A stretch of DNA of 35,364 nt from NCBI GenBank assembly GCA_028278585.1, contig JANQEC010000118.1, positions 1-35,364 on the forward strand, written 5' to 3'. Both the position numbers and the translations under genes were made by a program. Of the stretch, positions 24,295-32,083 are shown in pieces (the stretch's first letter is position 1; every line of letters begins with the position of its first letter). A model generated the notes under the pieces. That model ran no database searches. It worked only from the letters and a program-made list of their open reading frames with translations, and was not told where the DNA came from. Source of the DNA: Cyclobacteriaceae bacterium (GTDB taxonomy: Bacteria; Bacteroidota; Bacteroidia; Cytophagales; Cyclobacteriaceae).

Positions 24295-25382
24295 TTCGTT
24301 TTTGTCACTTTTAAGTTAGAGAAGTATGCCTCTGTGGTTGAAAAGGTCCAGAAGCCGACCCCACCTGTTCTATCGCCACCAAGTTTCAGGTTGTTAACTA
24401 CCAATGACGGCTCCTTAGCGTTATTTATGAATAGTTTGGCTTTTTGTCCCTGGACTTCAATTCTTAATTTGGTCCATTCTCCTAACTCGATATCGGCATA
24501 GGATTCATACAAGCCCGGGTCTTCTTTCCTTAATCTGTGCCAGGGAAAATCCGGATGAGAAACGTATTGCACACTGTGATTTCTTCTCAGCTGATTTTCT
24601 GCTGTTGAATTAGTAGGCCTGATATAAAAGCACTCGTAGTTTTCATCTTCTCCAACCCTGAATGCAACACCAATAAACCCTCTTGCGGTATTCGGCGCTT
24701 CCTTTTTTGGGAGCCCAATCACATCGACTTCAATTGTCCCATTTGAAAATTCCAGGTTTTTAATCATTGATACACCACTTCCATCGTTTCCTTCAGCGGT
24801 AGAGACAGCATATGCTGATCGGGCTTTGTAAGCTGCTTCACTGATAGTTAATCCCAAAACCTCCATTTGATCTGCTGACTTAAGCATTGTTGTAAGTTTA
24901 TTGCGAGGGTCTGTTTGGGCCGGTATATCACACCCTTCTCGTCTTCGGGTGTCCACCAAATGAAAGATCTTCCAATTCCCATCCAGCCTGACAAGGTTGA
25001 ATTCGTCAACACCACAATGAGAGAATTGATCGCCATTCGCTCCACGGTAAAAGGCATAGTCAACCCAAACGGAGGCAAGGTCATCATCGATTTGTATTTT
25101 TTCATTCCAGATGGGCTCATTCCACATTTCTTCCTTTGGTCGTCCTACAGCATCGACCCACCCTTGAAAATTGTCCCTTCTAAATTGGGTTTCACCATCT
25201 CTGCGGAAAACTGTAAAGGTTGTGGGTTCTTCAATAAAGCAGGACTTTAAGAGTGTGGTGTCATTTGTACGCATTGCTTCAAAAACATTGTTGACAACCT
25301 TCATAATATTTTCCTTGTCATTATTTTGTGCATTGGAAATGCCAATGAGAAGGAACAGGCAAATGATAGATATAATCCTCAT
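24291..25382 (-). CDS. Secreted two-domain protein: NTF2/SnoaL-like plus concanavalin-like
   Basis: The 363-residue protein has a signal peptide (MRIISIICLFLLIGISNAQ). Residues about 22-155 look like an NTF2/SnoaL or DUF4440-type domain (VNNVFEAMRTNDTTLLKSCF ... LASVWVDYAFYRG ... LVRLDGNWKIFHLVDTRR). Residues about 185-362 look like a concanavalin-type domain near the DUF1080 group (TARGFIGVAFRVGEDENYECFYIRP, KLRIEVQGQKAKLFINN, GGVGFWTFSTTEAYFSNLKV). It could bind or act on a sugar or steroid-like ligand outside the inner membrane; no function is proven. It is divergent from the small gene at 25398, with only 15 bases between. Confidence 0.78.
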   Translation of the reverse strand: MRIISIICLFLLIGISNAQNNDKENIMKVVNNVFEAMRTNDTTLLKSCFIEEPTTFTVFRRDGETQFRRDNFQGWVDAVGRPKEEMWNEPIWNEKIQIDDDLASVWVDYAFYRGANGDQFSHCGVDEFNLVRLDGNWKIFHLVDTRRREGCDIPAQTDPRNKLTTMLKSADQMEVLGLTISEAAYKARSAYAVSTAEGNDGSGVSMIKNLEFSNGTIEVDVIGLPKKEAPNTARGFIGVAFRVGEDENYECFYIRPTNSTAENQLRRNHSVQYVSHPDFPWHRLRKEDPGLYESYADIELGEWTKLRIEVQGQKAKLFINNAKEPSLVVNNLKLGGDRTGGVGFWTFSTTEAYFSNLKVTKTN

Positions 25383-25397
25383 AGTAGATTGAATTTG

Positions 25398-25712
25398 ATG
25401 AATGAAGTTACACTAGCCAGAGAAAGTTATCACTTGATCTTGAGGGATTTTGGATTAGAGGAAGATACTGAAATAGGGGAGGCCAAAATTGCTTTTGATT
25501 GGTTGGAGGATTACCTCACAACACAGGTAAATTATTTATTGGATAACGATTTCAACCGATTGCTTAATGCCTTGTACCGAATTGATATATCTGAGTCCAA
25601 AACAAAAGAACTATTGCAATTATCTCAAAGTGGCGAAATGGCAAGAAATATAGCGAAGGCTATTATTGAAAGAGAGTCTCAGAAAGTGATTACCCGGCAA
25701 CAGTTTCGGTAG
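25398..25712 (+). CDS. Small conserved helical protein of unknown function
   Basis: The protein is about 104 residues from the ATG at 25398-25400 ([15 protein letters not shown]); an earlier in-frame ATG at 25326 lies inside the divergent gene and encodes an unlikely N-terminus. It is all-helical, acidic, and has [32 protein letters not shown] near the middle, a pattern that recurs in small Bacteroidota proteins of unknown function. There is no signal peptide or membrane segment. Its 3' end overlaps the convergent fbp gene by 23 bases. Confidence 0.7.
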   Translation: MNEVTLARESYHLILRDFGLEEDTEIGEAKIAFDWLEDYLTTQVNYLLDNDFNRLLNALYRIDISESKTKELLQLSQSGEMARNIAKAIIERESQKVITRQQFR

Positions 25713-26700
25713 ACTTAATAAAAGATAATGCTGTTTCAACCATTTTTTTAGATCCTAGATAGAAAGGAGTTCTCTGGTGGAATTCCTTGGGTTGGATCTC
25801 CAAAATTCTTTGCTCGCCATTGGTAGCAATCCCACCTGATTGCTCAACAATAAATGCCAGGGCATTGCATTCATAAATCAGGCGGAGTTTTCCGTTTGGA
25901 TCTTTTTGGGTATTTGGATACAAGTAGATGCCACCCTTTAACATGTTTCGATGAAAATCAGCAACTAACGAACCAATGTACCTGGCCGTCATTCCTTTTT
26001 CTTTACAATCATCAACGTATTCACGGACCCATGGGTCAAACTTTAAATAGTTGCCCTCATTTATAGAATAAATTTTACCATCTTCTGGTGAAGTCATACT
26101 ATCATGAGAAAGGACAAACTCACCCAAACTTGGCTCCAACGTAAAGCCATGTACTCCACGTCCTGTCGTATACACAAGCATAGTGGAAGAGCCGTACAAA
26201 ATGTAACCTGCCGCTACCTGTTCTGTCCCCTTTTGCAAGACATCCTCGTCCTGTACAGGTCCGCCTACAGGTGAAATCCTTTTGTAAATAGAAAAGATGG
26301 TTCCTATGGATACATTAACATCAATATTGGAGGATCCGTCCAGTGGATCCATGGCTACTACATACCTGCAATCAGGATTGAGATGAATGATCTCGTCTTC
26401 TTCTTCTGAGACTACAGCACAGGTCATTCCACCATTTTTCAGCGCTCTTGTGAAACGTATATTGGCTATAACATCCAACTTCTGTTGATCCTCTCCCTGA
26501 ACATTTTTTGACCCAAAACCACCAGAAATATCAAGCAATCCAGAATTGGTTACTTCTCTATTTATGATTTTACCCGCTAAGGCAATATCTCGAAGTAGTT
26601 GCGAAAGTTCACCGGTCGCAGAAGAAAATTGATCCTGCTTTTGCTTAATAAATCTGTCAAGCGTGGTGCCAATCGGTAACCCAAGATTACTTTTGTTCAT
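25690..26700 (-). CDS. fbp: Fructose-1,6-bisphosphatase class 1
   Basis: This gluconeogenic enzyme removes the 1-phosphate of fructose 1,6-bisphosphate. The 336-residue length is right for class 1, and the metal-binding motif [20 protein letters not shown] near residue 114 is complete, with VSEEEDEI upstream and the substrate region [22 protein letters not shown] near 240. A promoter-like motif lies at 26732-26739. It is divergent from the aspartate kinase gene. Confidence 0.97.
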   Translation of the reverse strand: MNKSNLGLPIGTTLDRFIKQKQDQFSSATGELSQLLRDIALAGKIINREVTNSGLLDISGGFGSKNVQGEDQQKLDVIANIRFTRALKNGGMTCAVVSEEEDEIIHLNPDCRYVVAMDPLDGSSNIDVNVSIGTIFSIYKRISPVGGPVQDEDVLQKGTEQVAAGYILYGSSTMLVYTTGRGVHGFTLEPSLGEFVLSHDSMTSPEDGKIYSINEGNYLKFDPWVREYVDDCKEKGMTARYIGSLVADFHRNMLKGGIYLYPNTQKDPNGKLRLIYECNALAFIVEQSGGIATNGEQRILEIQPKEFHQRTPFYLGSKKMVETALSFIKSTETVAG

Positions 26701-26731
26701 GGATGGTTTAATTATTCAGGTAATTAGGCCA

Positions 26732-26739
26732 CAAACTTA
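26732..26739 (-). promoter_or_regulatory. Putative -7 element of fbp
   Basis: On the - strand this reads TAAGTTTG, matching TAnnTTTG, and predicts a transcription start near 26725 and a leader of about 25 nt. No clear -33 box was found. Confidence 0.45.
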
Positions 26740-26768
26740 AATGATTCAACAGTTAAAACGTTTGCGAA

Positions 26769-28001
26769 GTGCAAATTTTCAAGTTTGGTGGTGCCTCCGT
26801 TAAAGATGGTGAAGGCATTCGGAATTTAGAAAAAGTTATTCAGGAATTTGGTAATGATCGTACTGTGGTAGTGGTTTCTGCTATGGGAAAGATGACCAAT
26901 AAGCTTGAGGAATTGGTCGATTTGGCAGTGAATGGAAAAGACTATGATGCTGTTTTGGAGGAGCTCTTTTCCTACCATCAAGCTGTTATTCAGGATATAA
27001 TGAATGTTGTTCCTGAATCGTACATCAAATGGGAAGAGTCACTCAAGGAATGCTGTGAAAAAGTGAACGGACAGGATATACTATGGTCTTATGATCAGAT
27101 CGTTCCTCATGGTGAACTTATGTCTACATCTATTATATCAGCATACTTGAAACAAAATTCACAATGTGAGTGGTTGGATGCAAGAGACCTGATCAGGACA
27201 GATCAATATTTTACAGAGGCCAATGTGGATTGGGTTGTCACAGAGAAGAGCATTATAAAAACCCTGCAAGATCTTGATCACATGGTGGTGACACAAGGGT
27301 TTATTGGGTCAGATGCAGAAGGAAATTCAACAACTCTGGGTCGGGAAGGTTCTGACTTTTCTGGCTCAATTTTCGCCTATTGCCTTGGAGCAGAAAGCTT
27401 TACTGTTTGGAAAGATGTAAAAGGGATACTGAATGCAGATCCTCGGATAATGGACCAGACAGAAAAGTACGATCGGCTAAGCTACCGAGAGATAACTGAA
27501 ATGACGTATTACGGAGCCCAGGTGATTCATCCCAAAACACTCAAGCCCCTTGCTCAAAAAAGTATACCATTGACGGTAAGATCCTTCGAAGAATTGGAAG
27601 CCTCTGGCACCTTAATCTCATCGAAGAATACCAAGAAAACTGTTCCTTGTTTTGTGTTCAAAAAGAATCAGTTACTGGTTACTGCTGAAGTAAAGGATCA
27701 CAATTTTATGAATGAACAAAAATTGGGATTGATACTTCAGGTGCTTGATCTTTTGAATATCAAGATCAACCTGATGCAGAATTCAGCATTGACCTTTTCC
27801 TTTTGTATTGACAATAAGGAATTCAAGGCACGGAGAATAAAAGAGCTCTTAAATCGTGATTTCATCCTTTCATTTGAAGGGGAGCTTAACCTTGCTACAA
27901 TCAAGAATTACCAACCAGAATCGTTTGATCAGTTACCTCCTGATAGATCTGTGCTTATGGAGCAAAAAACAGCCAGTAACTACCAGGTTCTATATCGATG
28001 A
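26769..28001 (+). CDS. Aspartate kinase (monofunctional)
   Basis: This enzyme phosphorylates aspartate to start synthesis of lysine, threonine, methionine and the cell-wall diaminopimelate. The 410-residue protein begins with the family motif QIFKFGGASVKDGEGI and has TLGREGSDFSGSIFA near residue 195 and WKDVKGILNADPR near 214, then a regulatory C-terminus of ACT type (from about 305) that is shorter than in some aspartokinases. The start codon is GTG at 26769, which gives the conserved first strand. It converges with the fructosamine kinase gene; the two stops adjoin within TGATCA. Confidence 0.94.
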   Translation: MQIFKFGGASVKDGEGIRNLEKVIQEFGNDRTVVVVSAMGKMTNKLEELVDLAVNGKDYDAVLEELFSYHQAVIQDIMNVVPESYIKWEESLKECCEKVNGQDILWSYDQIVPHGELMSTSIISAYLKQNSQCEWLDARDLIRTDQYFTEANVDWVVTEKSIIKTLQDLDHMVVTQGFIGSDAEGNSTTLGREGSDFSGSIFAYCLGAESFTVWKDVKGILNADPRIMDQTEKYDRLSYREITEMTYYGAQVIHPKTLKPLAQKSIPLTVRSFEELEASGTLISSKNTKKTVPCFVFKKNQLLVTAEVKDHNFMNEQKLGLILQVLDLLNIKINLMQNSALTFSFCIDNKEFKARRIKELLNRDFILSFEGELNLATIKNYQPESFDQLPPDRSVLMEQKTASNYQVLYR

Positions 28002-28871
28002 TCAGGTAAATCGTTTCAGCGTACGTTCTACTCCGGACAGATAAGATGGACCGAATAGATTAACATGCACCAGCAAGGGGTAAAGATTATGGATCTCGAT
28101 TCTATCTTGAAAACCAGGTTTGATGGGATATTCCTCAGAATAAGCTGAATAAAATTGCTGATCAAACCCACCAAACATCGTAGTAAAGGCAAGCTCTGTT
28201 TCCCGATGACCGAAATAGACCGCAGGGTCAAAAATGTATGGCTCAGGTCCTTGACCACACAAAAAATTACCACTCCAAAGATCACCATGCAGTAATGAAG
28301 GAGGTTCATCAGGAACAAGCGGTTCAAGTTTTGTAAAAAGAATATCAAATTGTGTTAGTATGGAGCTTCCAATTAATCCAGAATTATGGGCCATTTCAAG
28401 TTGAGGCTTAAGTCTTTCTTCAATAAAGAAATCGGTCCAACTTTCATGAGAATTATTCGCTTGAGGCAAGCTTCCAATGTGATTGTCATGATCAAGTCCG
28501 AACTGACTTGAAGATACTTTATGTTGCAATCCAAGTCGTTGACCAAATTTATCCCAAAAGCTCCCGTTAGCAATACCTTTTTCGATCCACTCCAAAATCA
28601 AGTATGAATTCCCGTTCGAAGAACCTAACCCGATCACTTCAGGTATTCCTAATGTTGATTTCTGTTTTAGTGTAAGCAGACCTAATTGCTCTTTGTGGAA
28701 AAGGTCGGACTGGTCCAGGGAATTTACTTTGATGAAGAATACTCCTTGATTGGTTGTGACTTTGCTTGTTTTATTAATGCAACCACCCGGAACAGGTGAA
28801 ACATTTTCAATGATCATTTCTGATCCGAAATGATGCCTGAAGGTTTTTACATAAAAGGATTCGTCATTCAC
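28002..28871 (-). CDS. Fructosamine/ribulosamine 3-kinase family protein
   Basis: The 289-residue protein has the aminoglycoside-kinase-like fold of fructosamine 3-kinases: VSPVPGGCINKTSKVTT and FFIKVNS for the ATP lobe, LILEWIEKG hinge, and catalytic LLHGDLWSGNFLC near residue 197 with YIFDPAVYFGHRETELAF (metal Asp). Bacterial members phosphorylate ribulosamines or erythrulosamines on glycated proteins, which then break down, so it repairs glycation damage. The start is GTG at 28871, overlapping the phosphatase stop (GTGA). An adjacent low-molecular-weight phosphatase fits known genomic pairing. Confidence 0.92.
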   Translation of the reverse strand: MNDESFYVKTFRHHFGSEMIIENVSPVPGGCINKTSKVTTNQGVFFIKVNSLDQSDLFHKEQLGLLTLKQKSTLGIPEVIGLGSSNGNSYLILEWIEKGIANGSFWDKFGQRLGLQHKVSSSQFGLDHDNHIGSLPQANNSHESWTDFFIEERLKPQLEMAHNSGLIGSSILTQFDILFTKLEPLVPDEPPSLLHGDLWSGNFLCGQGPEPYIFDPAVYFGHRETELAFTTMFGGFDQQFYSAYSEEYPIKPGFQDRIEIHNLYPLLVHVNLFGPSYLSGVERTLKRFT

Positions 28872-29338
28872 ATGCTATGTTTTTCCTTAATGAATTTAAG
28901 AAATTCATCAGTAGACCTGTCAAGGATTTGGAACACATTTTCAAAACCATTCATACCACCGTACCATGGGTCAGGTACATCTTCCCCTTTTCCATTTTTA
29001 TCAAAATCTCGCATTAGGAAAAGTGAATCATGCTCACCATCTAGTTCTCGAATCATGTTCAGCCTGTTGGAATGATCCATCGCAATTAGATAATCAAATT
29101 CATTTTCATGGTGTTTTTTGAATTGTTGACCAAAATGTTTGATTGGCACGTCATGATTATTCGCCACCTCAATTGTTCTGGGATCTGGTGATTCTCCTAC
29201 ATGATAGTTCGCTGTTCCTGCCGAATCGCACGAAATCATCGTTTCCAATCCGTATTGTTTGATTTTTTGCTTAAAAATGGCCTCTGCCAGGGGTGACCTG
29301 CAGATGTTGCCCAAGCATACAAATAAAATTTTTATCAT
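28868..29338 (-). CDS. Low-molecular-weight protein-tyrosine phosphatase family
   Basis: The 156-residue enzyme has the N-terminal active-site loop ILFVCLGNICRSPLAEAIF (C8, C13, R14) and the general-acid loop PDPWYGGMNGFENVF. The start at 29338 is chosen because the catalytic loop must be near the N-terminus; an upstream in-frame ATG at 29398 only adds an unlikely extension. In humans a member of this family acts as a protein-ribulosamine-5-phosphatase. Together with the coupled fructosamine-kinase gene that suggests a deglycation pair, though a tyrosine-phosphatase role in polysaccharide control cannot be excluded. Confidence 0.92.
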   Translation of the reverse strand: MIKILFVCLGNICRSPLAEAIFKQKIKQYGLETMISCDSAGTANYHVGESPDPRTIEVANNHDVPIKHFGQQFKKHHENEFDYLIAMDHSNRLNMIRELDGEHDSLFLMRDFDKNGKGEDVPDPWYGGMNGFENVFQILDRSTDEFLKFIKEKHSM

Positions 29339-29395
29339 TTTTTTAAAATGAGGGGTTACCTTTTTTCGACTACATGTATATAAGGGTTCATAACA

Positions 29396-29403
29396 CAAAT
29401 TTA
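29396..29403 (-). promoter_or_regulatory. Putative -7 element of the phosphatase-kinase unit
   Basis: On the - strand this reads TAAATTTG, matching TAnnTTTG. A CTTG lies 16 bases upstream, shorter than the usual 19-base spacing. Transcription would start near 29389 and give a leader of about 50 nt, which also supports the start codon chosen at 29338. Confidence 0.4.
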
Positions 29404-29426
29404 TTCATACACCTGTTTACAAGTAA

Positions 29427-29453
29427 AAAAGTCCCGCTTCTGGCGGGACTTTT
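29427..29453 (-). terminator. Intrinsic terminator after the lipoprotein/DUF6588-like unit
   Basis: The perfect stem GTCCCGC (29431-29437) / GCGGGAC (29443-29449) has a five-base loop and is flanked by A and T runs, so on the - strand it is followed by TTTTTTAC. It lies 23 bases after the stop of the gene at 29476 and can also work on the + strand (TTTTGTTTT). Confidence 0.88.
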
Positions 29454-29475
29454 GTTTTAATGAGATTTTTTGATG

Positions 29476-30534
29476 TTATCGAACACTGATTCCAATACCT
29501 GTTGTAAGCGTGCTATACTTTTGAATGGCATAATCCGCATGAAGTGTCAAGATCAATAATTTAAGTCGAAACCCGAGATTTATCCTTGGTCCGGTTGAGG
29601 CAAAATCAAAACTGATTGGGTCTACAAAGGTTCCTCCCTCAGTTTCATATTCCCCAAGTAAATCAAACTTTGTCCTGGTATTTGCGATACCTACCCCACC
29701 AAACAACGTCAAGATTGCCAATTGTTTGGAAACGAGTCCCTGAAGCGTAAAACTGCTTGTAGAGAACGTCGCACTTTGTCCAAAATCAGGATCTAATGCT
29801 ATTGTTGTTTTCATTCTGTTCCAACCGATAAATCCTGAGACATCAATTGGTAATTGTTTGAAACCAGGTACCCACTGTTTAAGGTCGTGCATGAATCCTA
29901 CTCCAAACATTTCAAATGAAAAATCTGTTTGCCCTTGATCGTTTGTAGATTCTATTTTAGGAATAATTCTAAGTTTTAATTCTGTGTTTTTCATTAACCC
30001 AATCCCCACCTGGACCATGCCTGATGGAACAGCACTAAAACCAATCTCTTCATCTAGCCCAAGTCCAGTAGGTGCACTGATGCTCACCTGAGTGTCGTCT
30101 GATGTATCTCCTGGAGTTCCATTATCTGATGTATAACGAAGAAAAGGGAGCTCTTCATTTGGAAGATTCGGTCCAAATAATGTTGGTGAGCTGGTTATTC
30201 CAGGTCCGAGATTCCCGTTTATATCAAGCGTTCCGATTACCTCCAGGTTTGTGAATTCACTATCATCTATTGTAAAAAATTCGGCGCTGGATGGTACAAA
30301 TGCAAACGAAACAGTTGGAGTGATGTCGAATCCAAGTAGCTTATGTGGTTTTGCTGTATTGTACCAGCCACTATTGATCCCGTAACCAAAGCCTAGAAAA
30401 GCTGGCTCAAGGTATCCTTCTAATAATTTTTCAGCATCTGCCGTACCTGCTTCCAGGAAAGAACCAAAATCAATTTGAGCTTTTCCGGCAAATGGAAGAG
30501 TAACGATAAGTAATAATATTATATGCTTTTTCAT
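29476..30534 (-). CDS. Secreted beta-rich protein, probably DUF6588
   Basis: The 352-residue protein has a signal peptide (MKKHIILLLIVTLPFAGKAQ) and a beta-rich, outer-membrane-like body: EGYLEPAFLGFGYGINSGWYNTAKPHKLLGFDIT, VPSGMVQVGIGLMKNTELKLRI, YALQKYSTLTTGIG-type end. I recall the opening as that of DUF6588, a Bacteroidota family without a known function; I hold that name at moderate confidence. It is the second gene of a two-gene unit after a lipoprotein gene 13 bases upstream, and a strong terminator follows, so the two form a complete transcription unit. Confidence 0.78.
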   Translation of the reverse strand: MKKHIILLLIVTLPFAGKAQIDFGSFLEAGTADAEKLLEGYLEPAFLGFGYGINSGWYNTAKPHKLLGFDITPTVSFAFVPSSAEFFTIDDSEFTNLEVIGTLDINGNLGPGITSSPTLFGPNLPNEELPFLRYTSDNGTPGDTSDDTQVSISAPTGLGLDEEIGFSAVPSGMVQVGIGLMKNTELKLRIIPKIESTNDQGQTDFSFEMFGVGFMHDLKQWVPGFKQLPIDVSGFIGWNRMKTTIALDPDFGQSATFSTSSFTLQGLVSKQLAILTLFGGVGIANTRTKFDLLGEYETEGGTFVDPISFDFASTGPRINLGFRLKLLILTLHADYAIQKYSTLTTGIGISVR

Positions 30535-30547
30535 GATAGGCGATTAA

Positions 30548-31138
30548 TTAGTTGATGTCTCTAACTCGAAGTGCAACATCGAAATAAACTAGAATTTCAA
30601 AATCAATTATATCGGAAACCAGAGGTGGAACTACAGTTCCGGCATCGAAAACAAAGTCCATGGTAAAACCTTGTCTGTCTAGTAGCTCATCCTCTATTAC
30701 ACCTTTAATCGTTGTTATGTCCAAAGGAGTCTTTGGAACATTTTGAAGTGTGCCACCTGAAAGTGGTAAATCTGCACTTACCGTTCCGGTGGAGAGATTG
30801 AAATCTACTCGATTAACTTCCACAGGAACCTCTTCATCAAAGGTGTCACCAGAATCATTAACTCCTGATACCTCATAAGATATCCCTAACAGGTATACTC
30901 GGGCACCCTGTCGATTCAATTCGTCAATAGCATCTTGAAAGCCATCAACCTCGTTGAGGTTATAACTGAAAGTAAATTGATCCGGATCCAGGTTAAAAGT
31001 AGCTGGAGGAACATCAATTATAATTTCATCTGGTTGAACAGGAACCTCGGCGGCTACGTCAAAGCCAAACCCAGCTTCACCACATGAGAGTAAGGCGGCG
31101 AGAGCAAAAGTTAAGAGTAGCGATTTTATTTTTTTCAT
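30548..31138 (-). CDS. Lipoprotein of unknown function
   Basis: The 196-residue protein has a lipoprotein signal MKKIKSLLLTFALAALLSC with C19 as the lipidated residue, followed by an acidic, beta-rich domain with several proline-rich turns (EVPVQPDEIIIDVPPATFNL). No catalytic motif was seen. It is probably on the periplasmic face of the outer membrane after Lol transport. It is 13 bases upstream of the DUF6588-like gene and likely co-expressed with it. A perfect palindrome ACATGCATGT (31142-31151) stands just upstream of its start codon. Confidence 0.78.
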   Translation of the reverse strand: MKKIKSLLLTFALAALLSCGEAGFGFDVAAEVPVQPDEIIIDVPPATFNLDPDQFTFSYNLNEVDGFQDAIDELNRQGARVYLLGISYEVSGVNDSGDTFDEEVPVEVNRVDFNLSTGTVSADLPLSGGTLQNVPKTPLDITTIKGVIEDELLDRQGFTMDFVFDAGTVVPPLVSDIIDFEILVYFDVALRVRDIN

Positions 31139-31231
31139 TTTACATGCATGTGATTTGTCTGATTGTAAATCTAAGGAAATAATAAAACTATTAATTGGGG
31201 CTTATCCATTCTATTTGATCATTCGTCTAAT

Positions 31232-31239
31232 TAATTTTG
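31232..31239 (+). promoter_or_regulatory. Putative -7 element of the peroxiredoxin gene
   Basis: TAATTTTG matches TAnnTTTG and predicts a start near 31246 with a leader of about 80 nt. The nearest TTTG upstream (31214-31217) leaves a spacer of only 14 bases, so the match is weak. The 15-bp palindrome at 31255-31269 would lie just after the start. Confidence 0.35.
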
Positions 31240-31254
31240 CGGTCTGAATTGAGA

Positions 31255-31269
31255 GGATAGGCTCTATCC
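31255..31269. promoter_or_regulatory. Perfect 15-bp palindrome in the peroxiredoxin upstream region
   Basis: GGATAG-GCT-CTATCC is a perfect inverted repeat with six-base arms around three bases. It lies 59 bases before the peroxiredoxin start and just after a candidate transcription start. It could be a redox-regulator operator or a leader hairpin. The ATAG/CTAT halves resemble OxyR half-sites, but the three-base gap differs from the OxyR consensus. Confidence 0.4.
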
Positions 31270-31327
31270 GGCATTCAATTTAGTGATCGAAATACAATTT
31301 GTCATATTTTAAATAATACATTTTACC

Positions 31328-31957
31328 ATGTCATTAGTAGGAAAAAAAGCACCTGTTTTTAGTACTCCAGCAGTCATAAATGGAGTAGAGATTGTTGAAA
31401 ATTTTTCGCTGGATCAGTACATTGGGAATAAGGAAGTTATATTCTTCTTTTACCCAAAAGATTTCACATTTGTTTGTCCGACGGAGATCCTTGCTTTCCA
31501 GGAAAGATTAGAAGAATTTGAAAAAAGAGGAGTTGCGGTTGTAGGTGCATCTTGTGACTCAGAGGAGACCCACCTGGCTTGGCTCACTACGGAGAAAAAT
31601 AAAGGAGGAATTGAAGGAGTTAAGTATCCATTGGTAGCTGACCTTTCCAAGTCTGTTGCTTCTAATTATGGAGTTTTGGCCGGAGATTGGACATACAGTG
31701 AAGATGGAGAATTAAGCTTCGATGGAGCTCCTGTGGCTTATCGGGGTACTTTCTTTATTGATAAAGAAGGTGTGGTACGTCATGAAACGATCAACGATTT
31801 GCCTCTTGGGAGGAACATTGACGAAATGCTGCGAATTGTTGATGCATGGCACCATGTTCAGGAACATGGAGAGGTTTGTCCCGCCAACTGGAATGAAGGA
31901 AAAGATGCGATGAGCGCTACGAGAGAGGGTGTAGCTGAATACCTGGCAAACCACTAA
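31328..31957 (+). CDS. 2-Cys peroxiredoxin (AhpC/Prx1 type)
   Basis: This thiol peroxidase reduces hydrogen peroxide and organic peroxides. The 209-residue protein has the peroxidatic cysteine C50 in FYPKDFTFVCPTE, the conserved R in the GTFFID...VRHETINDLP region and the resolving cysteine C184 in GEVCPANW, so it is a typical 2-Cys enzyme. It carries the C-terminal extension of the AhpC/Prx1 group. It is a single-gene unit with its own terminator immediately downstream. Confidence 0.96.
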   Translation: MSLVGKKAPVFSTPAVINGVEIVENFSLDQYIGNKEVIFFFYPKDFTFVCPTEILAFQERLEEFEKRGVAVVGASCDSEETHLAWLTTEKNKGGIEGVKYPLVADLSKSVASNYGVLAGDWTYSEDGELSFDGAPVAYRGTFFIDKEGVVRHETINDLPLGRNIDEMLRIVDAWHHVQEHGEVCPANWNEGKDAMSATREGVAEYLANH

Positions 31958-31974
31958 GAACTTTATTCGAGAAT

Positions 31975-32011
31975 CAAAAAGGCTGTTCCGACTATGGGAT
32001 GGCCTTTTTTG
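31975..32011 (+). terminator. Intrinsic terminator of the peroxiredoxin gene
   Basis: AAAAAGGC pairs with GCCTTTTTT, extended inward by a G-U-rich stem (TGTTCC with GGGATG) around a GACTAT loop, and a run of T follows. It begins about 18 bases after the stop codon. Confidence 0.8.
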
Positions 32012-32083
32012 TTACATTTAATTAATGCATGTCAGAATACGTAAAATGATGCCGGCTAACAGACTTGTTTACAAGCAAAAGAA

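Noticed and set aside
29414..29423. TGTTTACAAG shared with 32066-32075 as a regulatory repeat
   Set aside because: A 10-base match in AT-rich gaps is expected by chance and the contexts (strand and distance to genes) differ.
31255..31269. OxyR site before the peroxiredoxin gene
   Set aside because: The half-sites ATAG and CTAT are separated by three bases instead of seven and only one pair is present; kept only as an unassigned palindrome.
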